In this document: positions 1 through 9,140 of the stretch, one piece after another
Position numbering within the stretch: the stretch's first letter is position 1
Layout of the letters: each line of letters opens with the position of its first letter
Source: Candidatus Binatia bacterium
GTDB taxonomy: Bacteria > Desulfobacterota > Binatia > UBA12015
Assembly (NCBI GenBank): GCA_029243485.1
Contig: JAQWRY010000088.1
Location: forward strand, 235,212 to 299,211
DNA length: 64,000 nt
Direction: 5' to 3'
Notes under the pieces: generated by a model
The model's input: the letters and a program-made list of their open reading frames with translations, nothing else
What the model was told of the DNA's origin: nothing
The model's database searches: none
Translations under genes and position numbers: made by a program

Positions 1-2379
1 GATGTGGAACGCTTCGGGCTGGACTCGATCGTGCCCGATGCCTGGGGCCGCCTCCCGGGCGAGCCACTGCTCGAGCACAACGAACGGAGCCAGCTCGAAC
101 GTTGGGTCGACCGCGACCACAACGGGTTTGCGAGTTCCTGGCGGACTCTGTCGATCGATCCGGCACGGACGGCTGCGGAGCTCCTCAAGATTCTGACGTA
201 CCTGGCGCTTTTCTCGGTCGTGAGCTTCTATCCGCTCGCTCGCGGTTCGCGCGAAGACACGCGGTTTCAACGCCGACTCCTCCGCATCCTGGCGTTCACC
301 GCGATCGCCGTTGCTGCGGTCGGCCTTCTGCAGCGTTTCGCGTGGAACGGTCGGATCCTCTGGGTTTTCGTGCCGTGGGATTGGGGTGTGCCGCGGCCGA
401 CCAGTCCACAGACGAGTGGGCCCTTCGTCAGTCGGAACAACTTCGGTGGCTATTTGGCGCTGACGTTGCCGCTGGTTCTCGTTCCCTTCCTGACCCCCAG
501 TCGGATGGACCTGCGGGGACGACGGACGTGGACGAGGGTGCTCTTCGGCGCGGGCGCGGCTCTGACGGCGGCCGCTCTGTTGTTCAGCCTCTCGCGCGGA
601 GCGTGGGTCGCGTCGGCCGTGAGCATCGGAGTGCTTCTGCTCGGGCTGTCCCGCCGGTTGGCGCCTGAGCAGCTTCCGAGATTCCTGCGCTCCAAGCGAG
701 CCGGTGCCGCGGCGGCGTGCGCCTGTGCGGCGGCAATTCTGTTTCTGATTCTCGTCCCGACGGGTGGGTCGGAGCTGGGCAGTGATATCGACCGGAGGCT
801 TGAACAGAGCGTGACCAACTCGGTGAGCTGGGATTCCCGAGCGGCGTTTTGGCTCGATTCCCTTCCGATGATCGGCGACTTCGCGGCTTTCGGAGTCGGG
901 CTGGGTTCTTGGGGTGCGATCTTCCCGAGGTACGACGGGTCCTTCTTCTTCGGAACGCAGGCCCGCCGCGCCCACAATGACTACGTGCAGCTTCTTTCCG
1001 AGACGGGGATCCTCGGGGCGCTGCTCTTGCTCGGGGCGTGCGTCGCCATTGGCGTCCGGTTGCACCGCGCGACGCGGGAACGCTCTGAGGATGCGCTCGC
1101 GCCGGGGCTCGCGATCGGTGCCGGACTGGTGGCTCTCGCGATTCACGAGTTCGTAGACTTCGACCTGCAGATGCCGGGAATCGCGGTCACGGCGACGGTG
1201 CTGTTGGGCCTCGGCCTGCGGGGGAGTTGGCGCGGCGTGGCCCGTGAGGGGGCTTGGGCCCGGTTGCCGGCTGTTCTCGCGCTCGCGTCGATCGTCTATC
1301 TCGGCGCCGTCCTGATGCAGCCCGCGCTGCGTCCGTACACTCCGGTCTCTCCCGGGGTCGTCGCGGCTCTGCGGGCGATCGATCGCCGCCCAACGGAATC
1401 GCCCGCGCACCTCGCGCTGGGTGTCGAACTCGCAGAGGTCGGGCCCGGGCTCGCTCGCCCAGCGCTCGACGCCGCGGTCGAGCTGAATCCGAACAGCCCC
1501 GGGCCACGGGATGCACGCGCCGTCGTCGTCGCTCAGCTCGGTGAGGAGGAACAGGCCCTGCGGGACATCGAGGAGTCGATGTTCCGCGCGCCCGCCCGAT
1601 CACAACACCCGCTGTTCCTCTCGACTGCGGTCGCGTGGCTACCGCTCGAGAGCCGCACCGCGGCCGAGCGGGGACTGAAGCGTGCGGTCGATGGTGCCGG
1701 GTACCGAGCAGCCATGGCTTTGGCCGGCTTCTACTCCGGCGTTCATGACCGAAAGGCTGCGGCGGTTGCGTGGGAACAGGCCGCCGAGCTCTCGCCCAAA
1801 CGGCCCTACGCGGCGACGATGCTGCGATTGGCGGGGCTGGAACTGACCCGTGCCGGTGAGTGGGGTGGTGCCGAGGAACTGCTCGAGCGTTCGATCGACC
1901 TGGATCCCGGCGCGTTTCCCGCTCGGGCTCTCTTGATCTCACAGGTTCTCGCCCGTCGGCCCGATCTGAGTGAGGCGCGGGCACAGGTGCAAGAGGGCAT
2001 TGAAGCCGGTGCCGACTCGTACGAGCTCGATCTGGCGCTCGCAGAAGCGGCTCGAGGAGTTGGAGACGCGCAGGTCGAACGGTCGGTCCTCGAGGCGGCC
2101 GCAGCGCAGAGGCCGAATGACGTTCGTGGTCACTATCGACTCGGGCTTTCGTACTACCGAGCGAAGCTCTGGGACAAGGCGGCGCGATCGATGGACCTCG
2201 CCACGCGAGCAGCGCCGGACTACGGGCCCGCCTGGTTCTATCTCGGGCTCACGTCCGAGAACGCCTATCGTTTCGATGCGGCGGAGAGAGCCTTCAAGCG
2301 AGCGCTCGTCGCGGACCCGGAGGACGACGGCTACCGCCGACACTACGACCGGTTCCTGGTCCGCCTGAAGAACGGATGA
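1..2379 (+). CDS. O-antigen ligase/polymerase-like membrane protein with C-terminal TPR domain (5' partial)
   Basis: The reading frame is open at the left edge, so the true start lies outside the window; the first usable codon inside is GTG at 4. The first ~430 residues form about ten hydrophobic segments and contain AHNDYVQLLSETG, the hallmark of the Wzy_C (O-antigen ligase) family, in the expected periplasmic-loop setting. From about residue 455 to the end the protein is soluble and built of Ala/Leu-rich helical TPR-like repeats (for example YGPAWFYLGLTSENAYRFDA near the C-terminus). Such ligase-TPR fusions polymerise or transfer lipid-linked glycans at the outer face of the inner membrane. 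It converges on the glycan operon with only 4 bases between stop codons. The family is clear; the acceptor is unknown. Confidence 0.85.
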   Translation, partial: DVERFGLDSIVPDAWGRLPGEPLLEHNERSQLERWVDRDHNGFASSWRTLSIDPARTAAELLKILTYLALFSVVSFYPLARGSREDTRFQRRLLRILAFTAIAVAAVGLLQRFAWNGRILWVFVPWDWGVPRPTSPQTSGPFVSRNNFGGYLALTLPLVLVPFLTPSRMDLRGRRTWTRVLFGAGAALTAAALLFSLSRGAWVASAVSIGVLLLGLSRRLAPEQLPRFLRSKRAGAAAACACAAAILFLILVPTGGSELGSDIDRRLEQSVTNSVSWDSRAAFWLDSLPMIGDFAAFGVGLGSWGAIFPRYDGSFFFGTQARRAHNDYVQLLSETGILGALLLLGACVAIGVRLHRATRERSEDALAPGLAIGAGLVALAIHEFVDFDLQMPGIAVTATVLLGLGLRGSWRGVAREGAWARLPAVLALASIVYLGAVLMQPALRPYTPVSPGVVAALRAIDRRPTESPAHLALGVELAEVGPGLARPALDAAVELNPNSPGPRDARAVVVAQLGEEEQALRDIEESMFRAPARSQHPLFLSTAVAWLPLESRTAAERGLKRAVDGAGYRAAMALAGFYSGVHDRKAAAVAWEQAAELSPKRPYAATMLRLAGLELTRAGEWGGAEELLERSIDLDPGAFPARALLISQVLARRPDLSEARAQVQEGIEAGADSYELDLALAEAARGVGDAQVERSVLEAAAAQRPNDVRGHYRLGLSYYRAKLWDKAARSMDLATRAAPDYGPAWFYLGLTSENAYRFDAAERAFKRALVADPEDDGYRRHYDRFLVRLKNG

Positions 2380-2383
2380 GCGC

Positions 2384-3823
2384 TCAGCCGCGCGACGGGC
2401 TCTGGTTGTGCATCAGTGGCCGGCCCGTACGGGCCGGGGACAGCAGGTACGCCAACAGTTGCGCAAGCAGCACAGCCACCAGGACGTGTTTCATCCCCTG
2501 TGAGAGAACGACCGTGGTCGTCTGGCGAATCGCGTAGACCGCAATGGGGATCAGGTTCAGGTAGAAGGCGAAGCCGATCAGGGAGGTGCTCGACAGGAGG
2601 AGCAGCCACCGCGATGCGCGTCCAACGAGCCACATGAGTACGATTACGCCGATCCAGCCGCCATCGATCCAACCTTGGCCGACCAGGGTGAAGCCGGCTC
2701 CACCGCCCCGTCGGTAGAGGGCAGGGTAGAAGGTCTGCGAGAACCAGGAAGCCAGGTTCCTGGTCTCATGTGCTGCGCGATCGGTGATGACGCCAACGGA
2801 GATCGCATCCATGCTGTCGCCGAGTGTCCCCAACCCGAAGCGGTAGGGATAGTCGGACGGGACATGCTGAACGAGTTGGGCGAGATTCTCTCCGGCGGTT
2901 CGGAACTCTCCACCCAATGCGGCGGCGATCATCGCCTTCCCGGAGGACCGGGTGTTCAGGCGGTCGTACACGCCGGACTGCACGCCGCGCCCGTCGAGGA
3001 AGTAGCTACGGAACTCGCCCGCGGAGGTGATCGCTACCGCGCCCGCGAGAGTGAGGGAGACCAACATGAGCGGGCGGATCTGTCGGATCGTCGAGGAGTA
3101 GAGGATCAGGGCCGTCAGCACGAGGCGAGCGATCAGGTCGCGCTCGCCGAGGACGAGAAGACCGCCGATCGACAACACGGCGTAGACCGCGAGGACTCCG
3201 ATGGGAAAGGGCCGGCCCTCGGCAATCCGGCTCAGCGCGAACAGCGTGAAGAAGGTGTTTCCGAAGGTGTACAGAAAGTCGAGCTTCCAGACCCACGACC
3301 CGACCACGTTCTTCGCCATTTTCCCGACGAGGCCGGAGTCGGCTACGCCCAGGATCGAGAGCACGATCAGCACGGAAGTGATCGCGAGCAGGACTCCGGC
3401 GGCCGTGCTGAGGTTGGGCGTCATCGGGAACGTCCGCGTGTTCAGCGCGAATCGCTTCGGGCCGGCGCCGAGCGCGAACGCCGCCAGACCGACGTACTCG
3501 ATTTGAAGAGCTTGCGTGTGGGGAAGCGGGCGATCGTAAACCCCCATGAGGTAGAGGATCGGTGCCGAGACGGAATACAGAAGGAAGGCACCGCTGAACC
3601 ACGTGAGGGGGTGTCGAAGCTCGTAGTCGACCAGGCCGGCCAAGCCGGCAGCCAAGGAGGACAGGGCGAGCGTTCCGAACACGATCGACTGGGGAGCCGG
3701 GGTCACGAAGGAAATGCCGAGAAGGGCCACCGACAGCATCAGCGCGGGCTGAGCGGCGAGGCTGGCGAGCGAGGCGACCTTGGGTGAGGCCCTGTGCTGC
3801 TTGGTTGCTGCGACCGGCGTCAT
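2384..3823 (-). CDS. Wzy-like oligosaccharide repeat-unit polymerase
   Basis: A 479-residue integral membrane protein with about eleven hydrophobic segments and a large polar loop at roughly residues 270-350 (FLDGRGVQSGVYDRLNTRSS onward, Arg-rich), the topology typical of Wzy-type polymerases. Wzy proteins join undecaprenyl-linked repeat units in the periplasm; they are poorly conserved, so the call rests on topology, length and position. The ATG at 3823 has a GGAGAG ribosome site a few bases upstream. It is the last gene of the leftward glycan operon, 35 bases after the GT4 gene. It could alternatively be an O-antigen ligase, but the neighbouring + strand gene fits that role better. Confidence 0.7.
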   Translation of the reverse strand: MTPVAATKQHRASPKVASLASLAAQPALMLSVALLGISFVTPAPQSIVFGTLALSSLAAGLAGLVDYELRHPLTWFSGAFLLYSVSAPILYLMGVYDRPLPHTQALQIEYVGLAAFALGAGPKRFALNTRTFPMTPNLSTAAGVLLAITSVLIVLSILGVADSGLVGKMAKNVVGSWVWKLDFLYTFGNTFFTLFALSRIAEGRPFPIGVLAVYAVLSIGGLLVLGERDLIARLVLTALILYSSTIRQIRPLMLVSLTLAGAVAITSAGEFRSYFLDGRGVQSGVYDRLNTRSSGKAMIAAALGGEFRTAGENLAQLVQHVPSDYPYRFGLGTLGDSMDAISVGVITDRAAHETRNLASWFSQTFYPALYRRGGGAGFTLVGQGWIDGGWIGVIVLMWLVGRASRWLLLLSSTSLIGFAFYLNLIPIAVYAIRQTTTVVLSQGMKHVLVAVLLAQLLAYLLSPARTGRPLMHNQSPSRG

Positions 3824-3858
3824 ACTCTCCGTTCCCGCTCCATTCGACGTCGTTCCGC

Positions 3859-5049
3859 TCAGGCCGAGTGGCCGCTGGCAGCCGCCTGTCGCGGAGCCAG
3901 GCCGTAGAGCTGCGTCATGACCTGAGTCATCACGAGTTCGTCTGCAAACTCCCGCCGAGCTTTCTCTCTGGATCGGATCCCCTGGTTGCGGCGCAGGAAC
4001 GGATCGAAAGCGAGCGTCCGAACCGCCGTAGAGAACTTGTCGGTGTCCTCAATGGGGACGAGGAAGCCGTTCTCACCCTCCTCGACGACCTGGCGGCACC
4101 CGACATGGTCTGTCGTGACGATGGGTTTCCCCATGGCCAGGCCCTCGATGAGCACGAGTGGACATCCCTCGCGGTAGAACGACGGTAGGGTGACGATGTC
4201 GGCGAGCGCGATCAGCTCGCGCACGTCACTGCGGAAGCCCACGTGCGTCAGGTTGTTCCCGGCATTCTGTTCCAGGTATTCCGGTGGCACTGCATCGGGG
4301 CTCTCCGGCTCCATGGGGCCGACCAGGAGAAAGTGGGTCGGGATTCCCCAGTCCCTCGCGAGCTTGCCCGTCTCGACGAACTGCCGGACCCCCTTCGGCC
4401 AGACGACCCGCGCGACCATCATGAGAACGATCACGCAGGACTCTGGGATGTCGAATTCGGATCGGAGCCGCGCTGTTGCGTCGGGGCCGACTTCGTCGGG
4501 CGAATAGCGTTGGATGTTTACGCCTTCGCCCTTCGTCAGGAGAGCGCGGTCGCGTGACACGACCTTGAGGTCGACGAACAGTTCGAGGTCATCCGGGTTT
4601 GCAAACCAGACGCCGTCGTAGGTTCGTCCCGCAAGTCGGTAGAGCGCGACGGCCACTTGTCGTTGGATTCGTTGGCCGAGGCCACCTCCGCTTTGGAAGG
4701 CGAAGCCCAGGCCGCAGACGAGCGCCACGACCCGCGGGGCGCCGGCGAGCTTTGCAGCGATCGCACCGAAGGTGTTCGGCTTGATGGACATCGTGTGGAC
4801 GATGTCGGGCTGTTCCCTCTTCACGAGCGTGTAGATGTCCCGGCACAGTTTCAGGTCCGCCGCCGGGCTCGTGAATCGATACATGGGCAGCGGGATGTGG
4901 CGCGCTCCGAGCTCGGTGATGTGGGAGATGTAGTCTCCGGTCGGGCAGGCCACGGCGACGTCGACCCCGCGTGCGACGAGTTCTCTGATGAGATTCCCGC
5001 GTAGCTTCCACGCCGAGAAGTCCTCATTGATGATGATGATCGCCTTCAT
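3859..5049 (-). CDS. Glycosyltransferase family 4
   Basis: A 396-residue GT-B protein. The N-terminus (MKAIIIINEDFSAWKLRGNL) is the first Rossmann strand and acceptor-side loop of GT4 enzymes that begin with a nucleotide-sugar-dependent transfer to a lipid-linked sugar; the middle has HTMSIKPNTFGAIAAKLAG and the C-terminal half has the EX7E donor-binding motif in REGCPLVLIEGLAMGKPIV at about residues 303-320. Resemblance is greatest to capsular/N,N'-diacetylbacillosaminyl-transferase-like GT4 proteins. It lies 21 bases after the CDP-alcohol transferase homologue and should act at the cytoplasmic face, extending the lipid-linked repeat unit. Sugar specificity cannot be read from sequence. Confidence 0.88.
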   Translation of the reverse strand: MKAIIIINEDFSAWKLRGNLIRELVARGVDVAVACPTGDYISHITELGARHIPLPMYRFTSPAADLKLCRDIYTLVKREQPDIVHTMSIKPNTFGAIAAKLAGAPRVVALVCGLGFAFQSGGGLGQRIQRQVAVALYRLAGRTYDGVWFANPDDLELFVDLKVVSRDRALLTKGEGVNIQRYSPDEVGPDATARLRSEFDIPESCVIVLMMVARVVWPKGVRQFVETGKLARDWGIPTHFLLVGPMEPESPDAVPPEYLEQNAGNNLTHVGFRSDVRELIALADIVTLPSFYREGCPLVLIEGLAMGKPIVTTDHVGCRQVVEEGENGFLVPIEDTDKFSTAVRTLAFDPFLRRNQGIRSREKARREFADELVMTQVMTQLYGLAPRQAAASGHSA

Positions 5050-5070
5050 GGGATACGGAGCCCGGCTTTC

Positions 5071-5835
5071 CTAGAGATAGTCATGACGTTCACGGAGGCT
5101 GCGGAAGACCTGTGCCGTGGCTCCGGCAAGCATCGCGGCATAGACCAGAAAGTAGAAGAGAATGAACCACTCGAGCTTCCCGAGGAGCACGGCGGCGAAG
5201 AAGACGATGAGGAAGTAGCCCCCGATGTTCTCGAGGTCGCGGACAAGGCCGAGACCTCGAGAAATGATCGAGCCGTCGGGCGCGACGTCCTCCGTGACGG
5301 GATCCGTCCCGAACCGCACTTGTACGATTCGTTGCGTCAGCCGCATGAGGATCGCGGCGACCGAGCTGTACGCGCCCAAGATCAAGGAGTAGGCCGGATC
5401 ATAGTCGAACCGGATGTTCGCAGACTCGAGCGCCGCGGTGACGGAGCCTTCCGGATGGAGATAGAGCCCCAGCCCGACACTGATGCAGAAGAATGCGATC
5501 AGGAAAATGCCTGCGAGGTGGTCGACGAAGCCGCCGTAGTTGCTCCGAATGCCGAGGGTTCGCGCCATGGTTCCGTCGGTCACGTCCAACGTCTGCCAGA
5601 TAAGAAGAAGAATGGCGGCAGGTACGCGCGCACTCGCGGGCCCGAGCGCCAGCAGCCCGCAGCAGAACAAGGCCAGGGCGAAGTTGAAGAAGTTGAGCTG
5701 GATGGGCCGGAGCCCGAGGCGGAGACCCACCCACGCACAGTACGGCCCCAACGGCCGAATCGTGCGGAGGAAGAACCCGTGGTCCTTGAGGCTCGCGTTC
5801 GCCGCGCGGATCTCCGCGACCGACGGATGGCTCAT
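5071..5835 (-). CDS. CDP-alcohol phosphotransferase homologue lacking the last catalytic Asp
   Basis: A 254-residue membrane protein of the CDP-alcohol phosphatidyltransferase family, with about six hydrophobic segments. The family signature D-x2-D-G-x2-A-R-x8-G-x3-D-x3-D appears as D84, D87, G88, A91, R92, G101, D105, but residue 109, where the fourth (general-base) Asp should be, is Gly. Canonical members transfer a phospho-alcohol from a CDP-alcohol to a lipid or alcohol acceptor. The missing Asp argues for a changed reaction or loss of activity. The ATG at 5835 overlaps the stop of the pyruvate-kinase-like gene as ATGA, so the two are probably translated together. A longer open frame upstream to 6252 is just antisense-like sequence inside that gene and is not used. 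Confidence 0.82.
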   Translation of the reverse strand: MSHPSVAEIRAANASLKDHGFFLRTIRPLGPYCAWVGLRLGLRPIQLNFFNFALALFCCGLLALGPASARVPAAILLLIWQTLDVTDGTMARTLGIRSNYGGFVDHLAGIFLIAFFCISVGLGLYLHPEGSVTAALESANIRFDYDPAYSLILGAYSSVAAILMRLTQRIVQVRFGTDPVTEDVAPDGSIISRGLGLVRDLENIGGYFLIVFFAAVLLGKLEWFILFYFLVYAAMLAGATAQVFRSLRERHDYL

Positions 5836-6824
5836 TGCGCGGCGCTGATGGCTCTCGGCTCGGTGCGCGAGCACTTCTCGTAGATGCCGCGCATGATCTT
5901 GACGCACTCCACCGGATAGCGGCCGATCGCCGTTTCTTCGGAGAGCTGCAGGCCTTGCACGTTCTTCCGAATCGAGGCGTGGATGTCGTTCACCTCGGCG
6001 ATCAGCGGCGTCGGCTGTTTCACCATCGTGTGGAGGAACTGCGTCGCCAGGAGGATTCCACGGTCGCGCATGAGCGCCTCGCGAATGATGTGGTCCTGAA
6101 CCAGTGGGACGTTCTGAACCCCGACCTCGGCGGCCAGGTCCCCTCGGTCGATCAAGATCGGATCCGACACGTCGAGGATCTCGGACAGGTTCTCGACGGC
6201 CAACTGGGTCTCGACCTTCGTTACGAGTCCGACCGAGGAGCCCTCCAAGCACTCGAGGCAGCCTCGCACATCATCGGCGGTATGGACGAAGGACAAGGCG
6301 AGGAGGTCGACATCAGTCTTCTTTGCGAGATCGATGATCGCGTGGTCCTGCTCCAGCAAGGCCGGAACGTTGGCCGTCCCGTTGATGACGTGGAGCCCCT
6401 TGTTGTTCTCGAGCACTCCCTCGCTGTGCGAGATGAACGTGACCCGGTCCGGCAGCTTTTCGGCGACCTCGAACCGGAAGAGTCCGTCGTTGGCCAGGAT
6501 CTCCTGGCCCTTCTGCAACATCTGCAGGAACGGGGCGTAGTTCACCTGGTGGGAGTAGAGGTGGAACTTGCCCTTCTGTCGAAGGACGATCGGATCGACC
6601 AGATCGCGGGTACGAACCTTCCGTCCCGGTAGATCGATCATGATCTTGATGTTCCGGCCCGCGATTCGGCGGATGTCCGCGATCATGGGCTTCAGGGTTT
6701 CGATTGAGCAGTGCGCACCGTTCAGGCGAGCGATCGTGGCGCCCTCTTGGATGAGCTCCGGTAGGACGTTCTCGTTCAGTATCCTGCTGCTAATCGTCGC
6801 AATGATGTCGAAATCTCTCTTCAT
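5832..6824 (-). CDS. Minimal pyruvate-kinase-like protein without the C-terminal domain
   Basis: 330 residues that align along the A and (shortened) B domains of pyruvate kinase: R33 and N35 (ARLNGAH), D64, K203 and E205 (TKVET), D229 (DRGDL), and ATQFLHTMVKQPTP followed by LSEETAIGRYP. These keep the phosphoryl-transfer Lys, the two metal-binding acids and the ATQ Thr. The C-terminal allosteric domain of normal (~470 aa) enzymes is absent, and two K+ ligands are changed (Ser to A37, Thr to L65). The start ATG 6824 lies one base past the stop of the upstream GT4. Placement inside a glycan operon, overlapping a CDP-alcohol transferase homologue, implies a dedicated role (PEP or pyruvate chemistry on a glycan or alcohol) rather than glycolysis; this is inference. 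Confidence 0.8.
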   Translation of the reverse strand: MKRDFDIIATISSRILNENVLPELIQEGATIARLNGAHCSIETLKPMIADIRRIAGRNIKIMIDLPGRKVRTRDLVDPIVLRQKGKFHLYSHQVNYAPFLQMLQKGQEILANDGLFRFEVAEKLPDRVTFISHSEGVLENNKGLHVINGTANVPALLEQDHAIIDLAKKTDVDLLALSFVHTADDVRGCLECLEGSSVGLVTKVETQLAVENLSEILDVSDPILIDRGDLAAEVGVQNVPLVQDHIIREALMRDRGILLATQFLHTMVKQPTPLIAEVNDIHASIRKNVQGLQLSEETAIGRYPVECVKIMRGIYEKCSRTEPRAISAAQ

Positions 6825-6825
6825 C

Positions 6826-8067
6826 TCAGCATCCCTCCGTTCCATGGTTTCGGGTTCGTTCCCAGAGCCTCTCGAGGCCCGCGATGTTTCGCTGTATGTC
6901 GAAGCGCGCTCGCGCGACTGTCCGGCCGCGGGCGCCAAATTGCTCTCTCTGGTTTCGGTTCTGACCCATGAGGCTGATCGCGGACGCGAGACCGTTCGCA
7001 TCCCCCGGTGCTACGAGGAGGCCGGTCTCTCCGTGCGCGACGATCTCTGCAGTGCCCCCGACCGTGGTGGCGACCACGGGCTTGCCGAGCGCCATCCCCT
7101 CCATCACGCTCTTCGGAACTCCCTCGCTGAGGGACGGAAGAACGAGGAGGTCCATCACCGAGGCGATCGCGTGTGCGTCACGTCGCCATCCGAGGAAATG
7201 GACGTTCGTCACACCGAGTTCACGGATGCGATCTTCGAGCTCGGCCTGATGCGTGCTGTAGGCCGAAACTCCGGAATCGCCGACGAGGTACAGGTGGGTG
7301 TCCGGTAGCACGGCTTGTACGCGGGCCATCGCGTCGATGAGGTGCGTGAGCCCTTTCAGGGGGTAGATCTGGCCCACGTAGACCACGTTGAAGGACTCGG
7401 GCGTGAGGCCGATCTCCTGCTCGAGCTCGCTGTGGTCTCGCTTTGCCGCGGTCTCGATCTCTTCGAGGTCGATGCCGTTCGCGAGAATTCGGATCTTCTC
7501 GTGGTGGCTCTCGACCAGATCCGGGTACTTGAGCCGCTTGTTCGTCTCGGTCTGATAGACGATCGTCCGAGCCAGCGAGAAGCCGAGTCGGTCCAGTGCC
7601 GGGCTCTCAAGGTCGCCCTTGATGTACCAGACACACGGCCGGCCGGTCAGCTTCGCGGCCGGTCCTATGGTGAGGAGCGACCGAAGGTTGTTGCAGTGGA
7701 GCAGGTCGGCGGATTCCTTCTTGATCACGGCGGCGAGCTTCGCGGTGTAGCGAAGAAGCGAGAGCCCGGTGAGCGCGTGCTGCGCGGGGCCGCCACCGGT
7801 CAGCATGCCTCCGTACTGTCGAAGTCTCTCCGGGGCGGGGACGACGATGCAACGGCCGCCGAGTTCGCGAATCCGGTCGAGGAACTCGTCTTCGAATGGG
7901 GTGACGAGGACCGGCTCGTAACGCTCGCGGTCCACGTGCTGAAACAGGGTGATGAGGTATCGCGTGTTCCCGTACACCTTGAAGAAGTAGGGCTCGAAGA
8001 TCAGCACCTTCAGCTTCTTCGCAGGCGGGGCGGTCGCCGCGGCGCCTAGCTGCCGTGCGGCTTGCAT
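6826..8067 (-). CDS. Glycosyltransferase family 4
   Basis: 413 residues if started at the ATG at 8067, which shares one base with the upstream stop (TGATG). The open frame extends to 8262, but that extension overlaps the SGNH hydrolase gene and lacks protein-like composition. The N-terminal acceptor domain starts KKLKVLIFEPYFFKVYGNTR and the C-terminal donor domain carries GQIYPLKGLTHLIDA and the EX7E motif in EGVPKSVMEGMALGKPVVAT. It is a retaining GT-B enzyme likely adding one residue of the lipid-linked repeat in the cytoplasm. It sits between the SGNH hydrolase and pyruvate-kinase-like genes. The donor sugar is unknown. Confidence 0.88.
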   Translation of the reverse strand: MQAARQLGAAATAPPAKKLKVLIFEPYFFKVYGNTRYLITLFQHVDRERYEPVLVTPFEDEFLDRIRELGGRCIVVPAPERLRQYGGMLTGGGPAQHALTGLSLLRYTAKLAAVIKKESADLLHCNNLRSLLTIGPAAKLTGRPCVWYIKGDLESPALDRLGFSLARTIVYQTETNKRLKYPDLVESHHEKIRILANGIDLEEIETAAKRDHSELEQEIGLTPESFNVVYVGQIYPLKGLTHLIDAMARVQAVLPDTHLYLVGDSGVSAYSTHQAELEDRIRELGVTNVHFLGWRRDAHAIASVMDLLVLPSLSEGVPKSVMEGMALGKPVVATTVGGTAEIVAHGETGLLVAPGDANGLASAISLMGQNRNQREQFGARGRTVARARFDIQRNIAGLERLWERTRNHGTEGC

Positions 8068-9140
8068 CAGGACTGCGCTCCCGCGAGTCGCCGTTCGCGC
8101 AGCCACCCGACCAGCTGTTCTCCGGCCAGGCGATGCCCCGATGCGTTCGGGTGCACGTAGTCGAGCGACCCGCCGAACTCGCGGAAGTAGAGTCCCTGCG
8201 CGGAGTTTTCGCGGAAGATCGGCGTGAAGTCGAGGAACGCTACGTTTCGTTCTTGCGCCCATTTCGCGAGCAGGGCTTGGGGTCGGGCCTCGAGTACTCG
8301 CTCGGACATGTCGTACCCGTAGGTGTCGCGGTACAGCTCGAGGAGGTCCTGCGAGAGCTGCATCTCATACGGGAACACGACGAAGCCGACGCGGGCTCCC
8401 ATCGCTTCCGCCTGCGCGATGATGTCGTCCAGTACGGTCTGCGTGTACGCCCACGCGGACTCGAACGCTTGCCCTTTGGTTTCGAGCCCATCGAGGAAAT
8501 ACTTGTGGCGCACGGAGCGATCGAGGACTCCGGTGCGATACAGGGAGTCCCGAGACCGTTCGATGAGCAGGAAGTAGAGGTGCGACCGAACCCGAAGCTG
8601 TTGGTGCGCCTCCGCGAGCAGCGCATACAGGTACTCCCGCGTGGTGGGTATGTACGTAGGGCGCTCGAAGTCATTCAGGGTGAGCCCGATCAGAACGAGG
8701 TCCGGGGAGAAGGGGACGGCCTCGTCGCGCATCATCTCGAGGTAGCCGCTCGGTTCGTCGCCGCCCTGGCTGAACACCAAGACCTCGAAGTCCTGAGCAG
8801 ACTCCTCGCGTGCGTTGAGCTCTCGTTCGACGATTTTTCCGTAGGATTCCGCCATGAGAACGCCCGTGCCGAACTCGATCGAGTCCCCGATGAGTGCGAT
8901 ACGATAGGTGTCGGCGGGCTTGCTTCTCGGGTACTCGGAGTCGCGGTGGCCGGTCGAGTTGTATCGGATCGGAACGCCCCACTTCTCGATCTCGGAACCG
9001 GGTGCGGGGTTCTTTTCGTAGGTGAAGTAGTCGATGGGCTGCGGAGCGACGACGCGCACCACGACTTCGAGGAGAACGACTGTCAAGGCGATCGACAGGC
9101 CGGCCAGTGCCAGCTTCGCGAGCAGAGGTCGCCGGCTCAT
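8067..9140 (-). CDS. Membrane-anchored SGNH/GDSL hydrolase (possible glycan O-acyl hydrolase or transferase)
   Basis: 357 residues. One N-terminal hydrophobic helix (residues ~8-30) anchors a periplasmic SGNH domain with all four blocks visible: GDS (nucleophile S87), the block II Gly in QGGDE (~127), the block III Asn in LTLNDFE (N156), and the catalytic DxxH pair D327/H330 in LDYVHPNASGH. SGNH proteins in glycan loci add or remove O-acyl groups on exported polysaccharide; lack of a multi-spanning acyltransferase partner in the window leaves direction open. The start at 9140 overlaps the flippase stop as ATGA. The fold assignment is firm, the substrate is inference. Confidence 0.85.
   Translation of the reverse strand: MSRRPLLAKLALAGLSIALTVVLLEVVVRVVAPQPIDYFTYEKNPAPGSEIEKWGVPIRYNSTGHRDSEYPRSKPADTYRIALIGDSIEFGTGVLMAESYGKIVERELNAREESAQDFEVLVFSQGGDEPSGYLEMMRDEAVPFSPDLVLIGLTLNDFERPTYIPTTREYLYALLAEAHQQLRVRSHLYFLLIERSRDSLYRTGVLDRSVRHKYFLDGLETKGQAFESAWAYTQTVLDDIIAQAEAMGARVGFVVFPYEMQLSQDLLELYRDTYGYDMSERVLEARPQALLAKWAQERNVAFLDFTPIFRENSAQGLYFREFGGSLDYVHPNASGHRLAGEQLVGWLRERRLAGAQS

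Noticed and set aside
5836..6252. Upstream extension of the CDP-alcohol transferase frame
   Set aside because: It lies inside the pyruvate-kinase-like gene in another frame and lacks family similarity; ATG 5835 with the ATGA overlap is clearly better.
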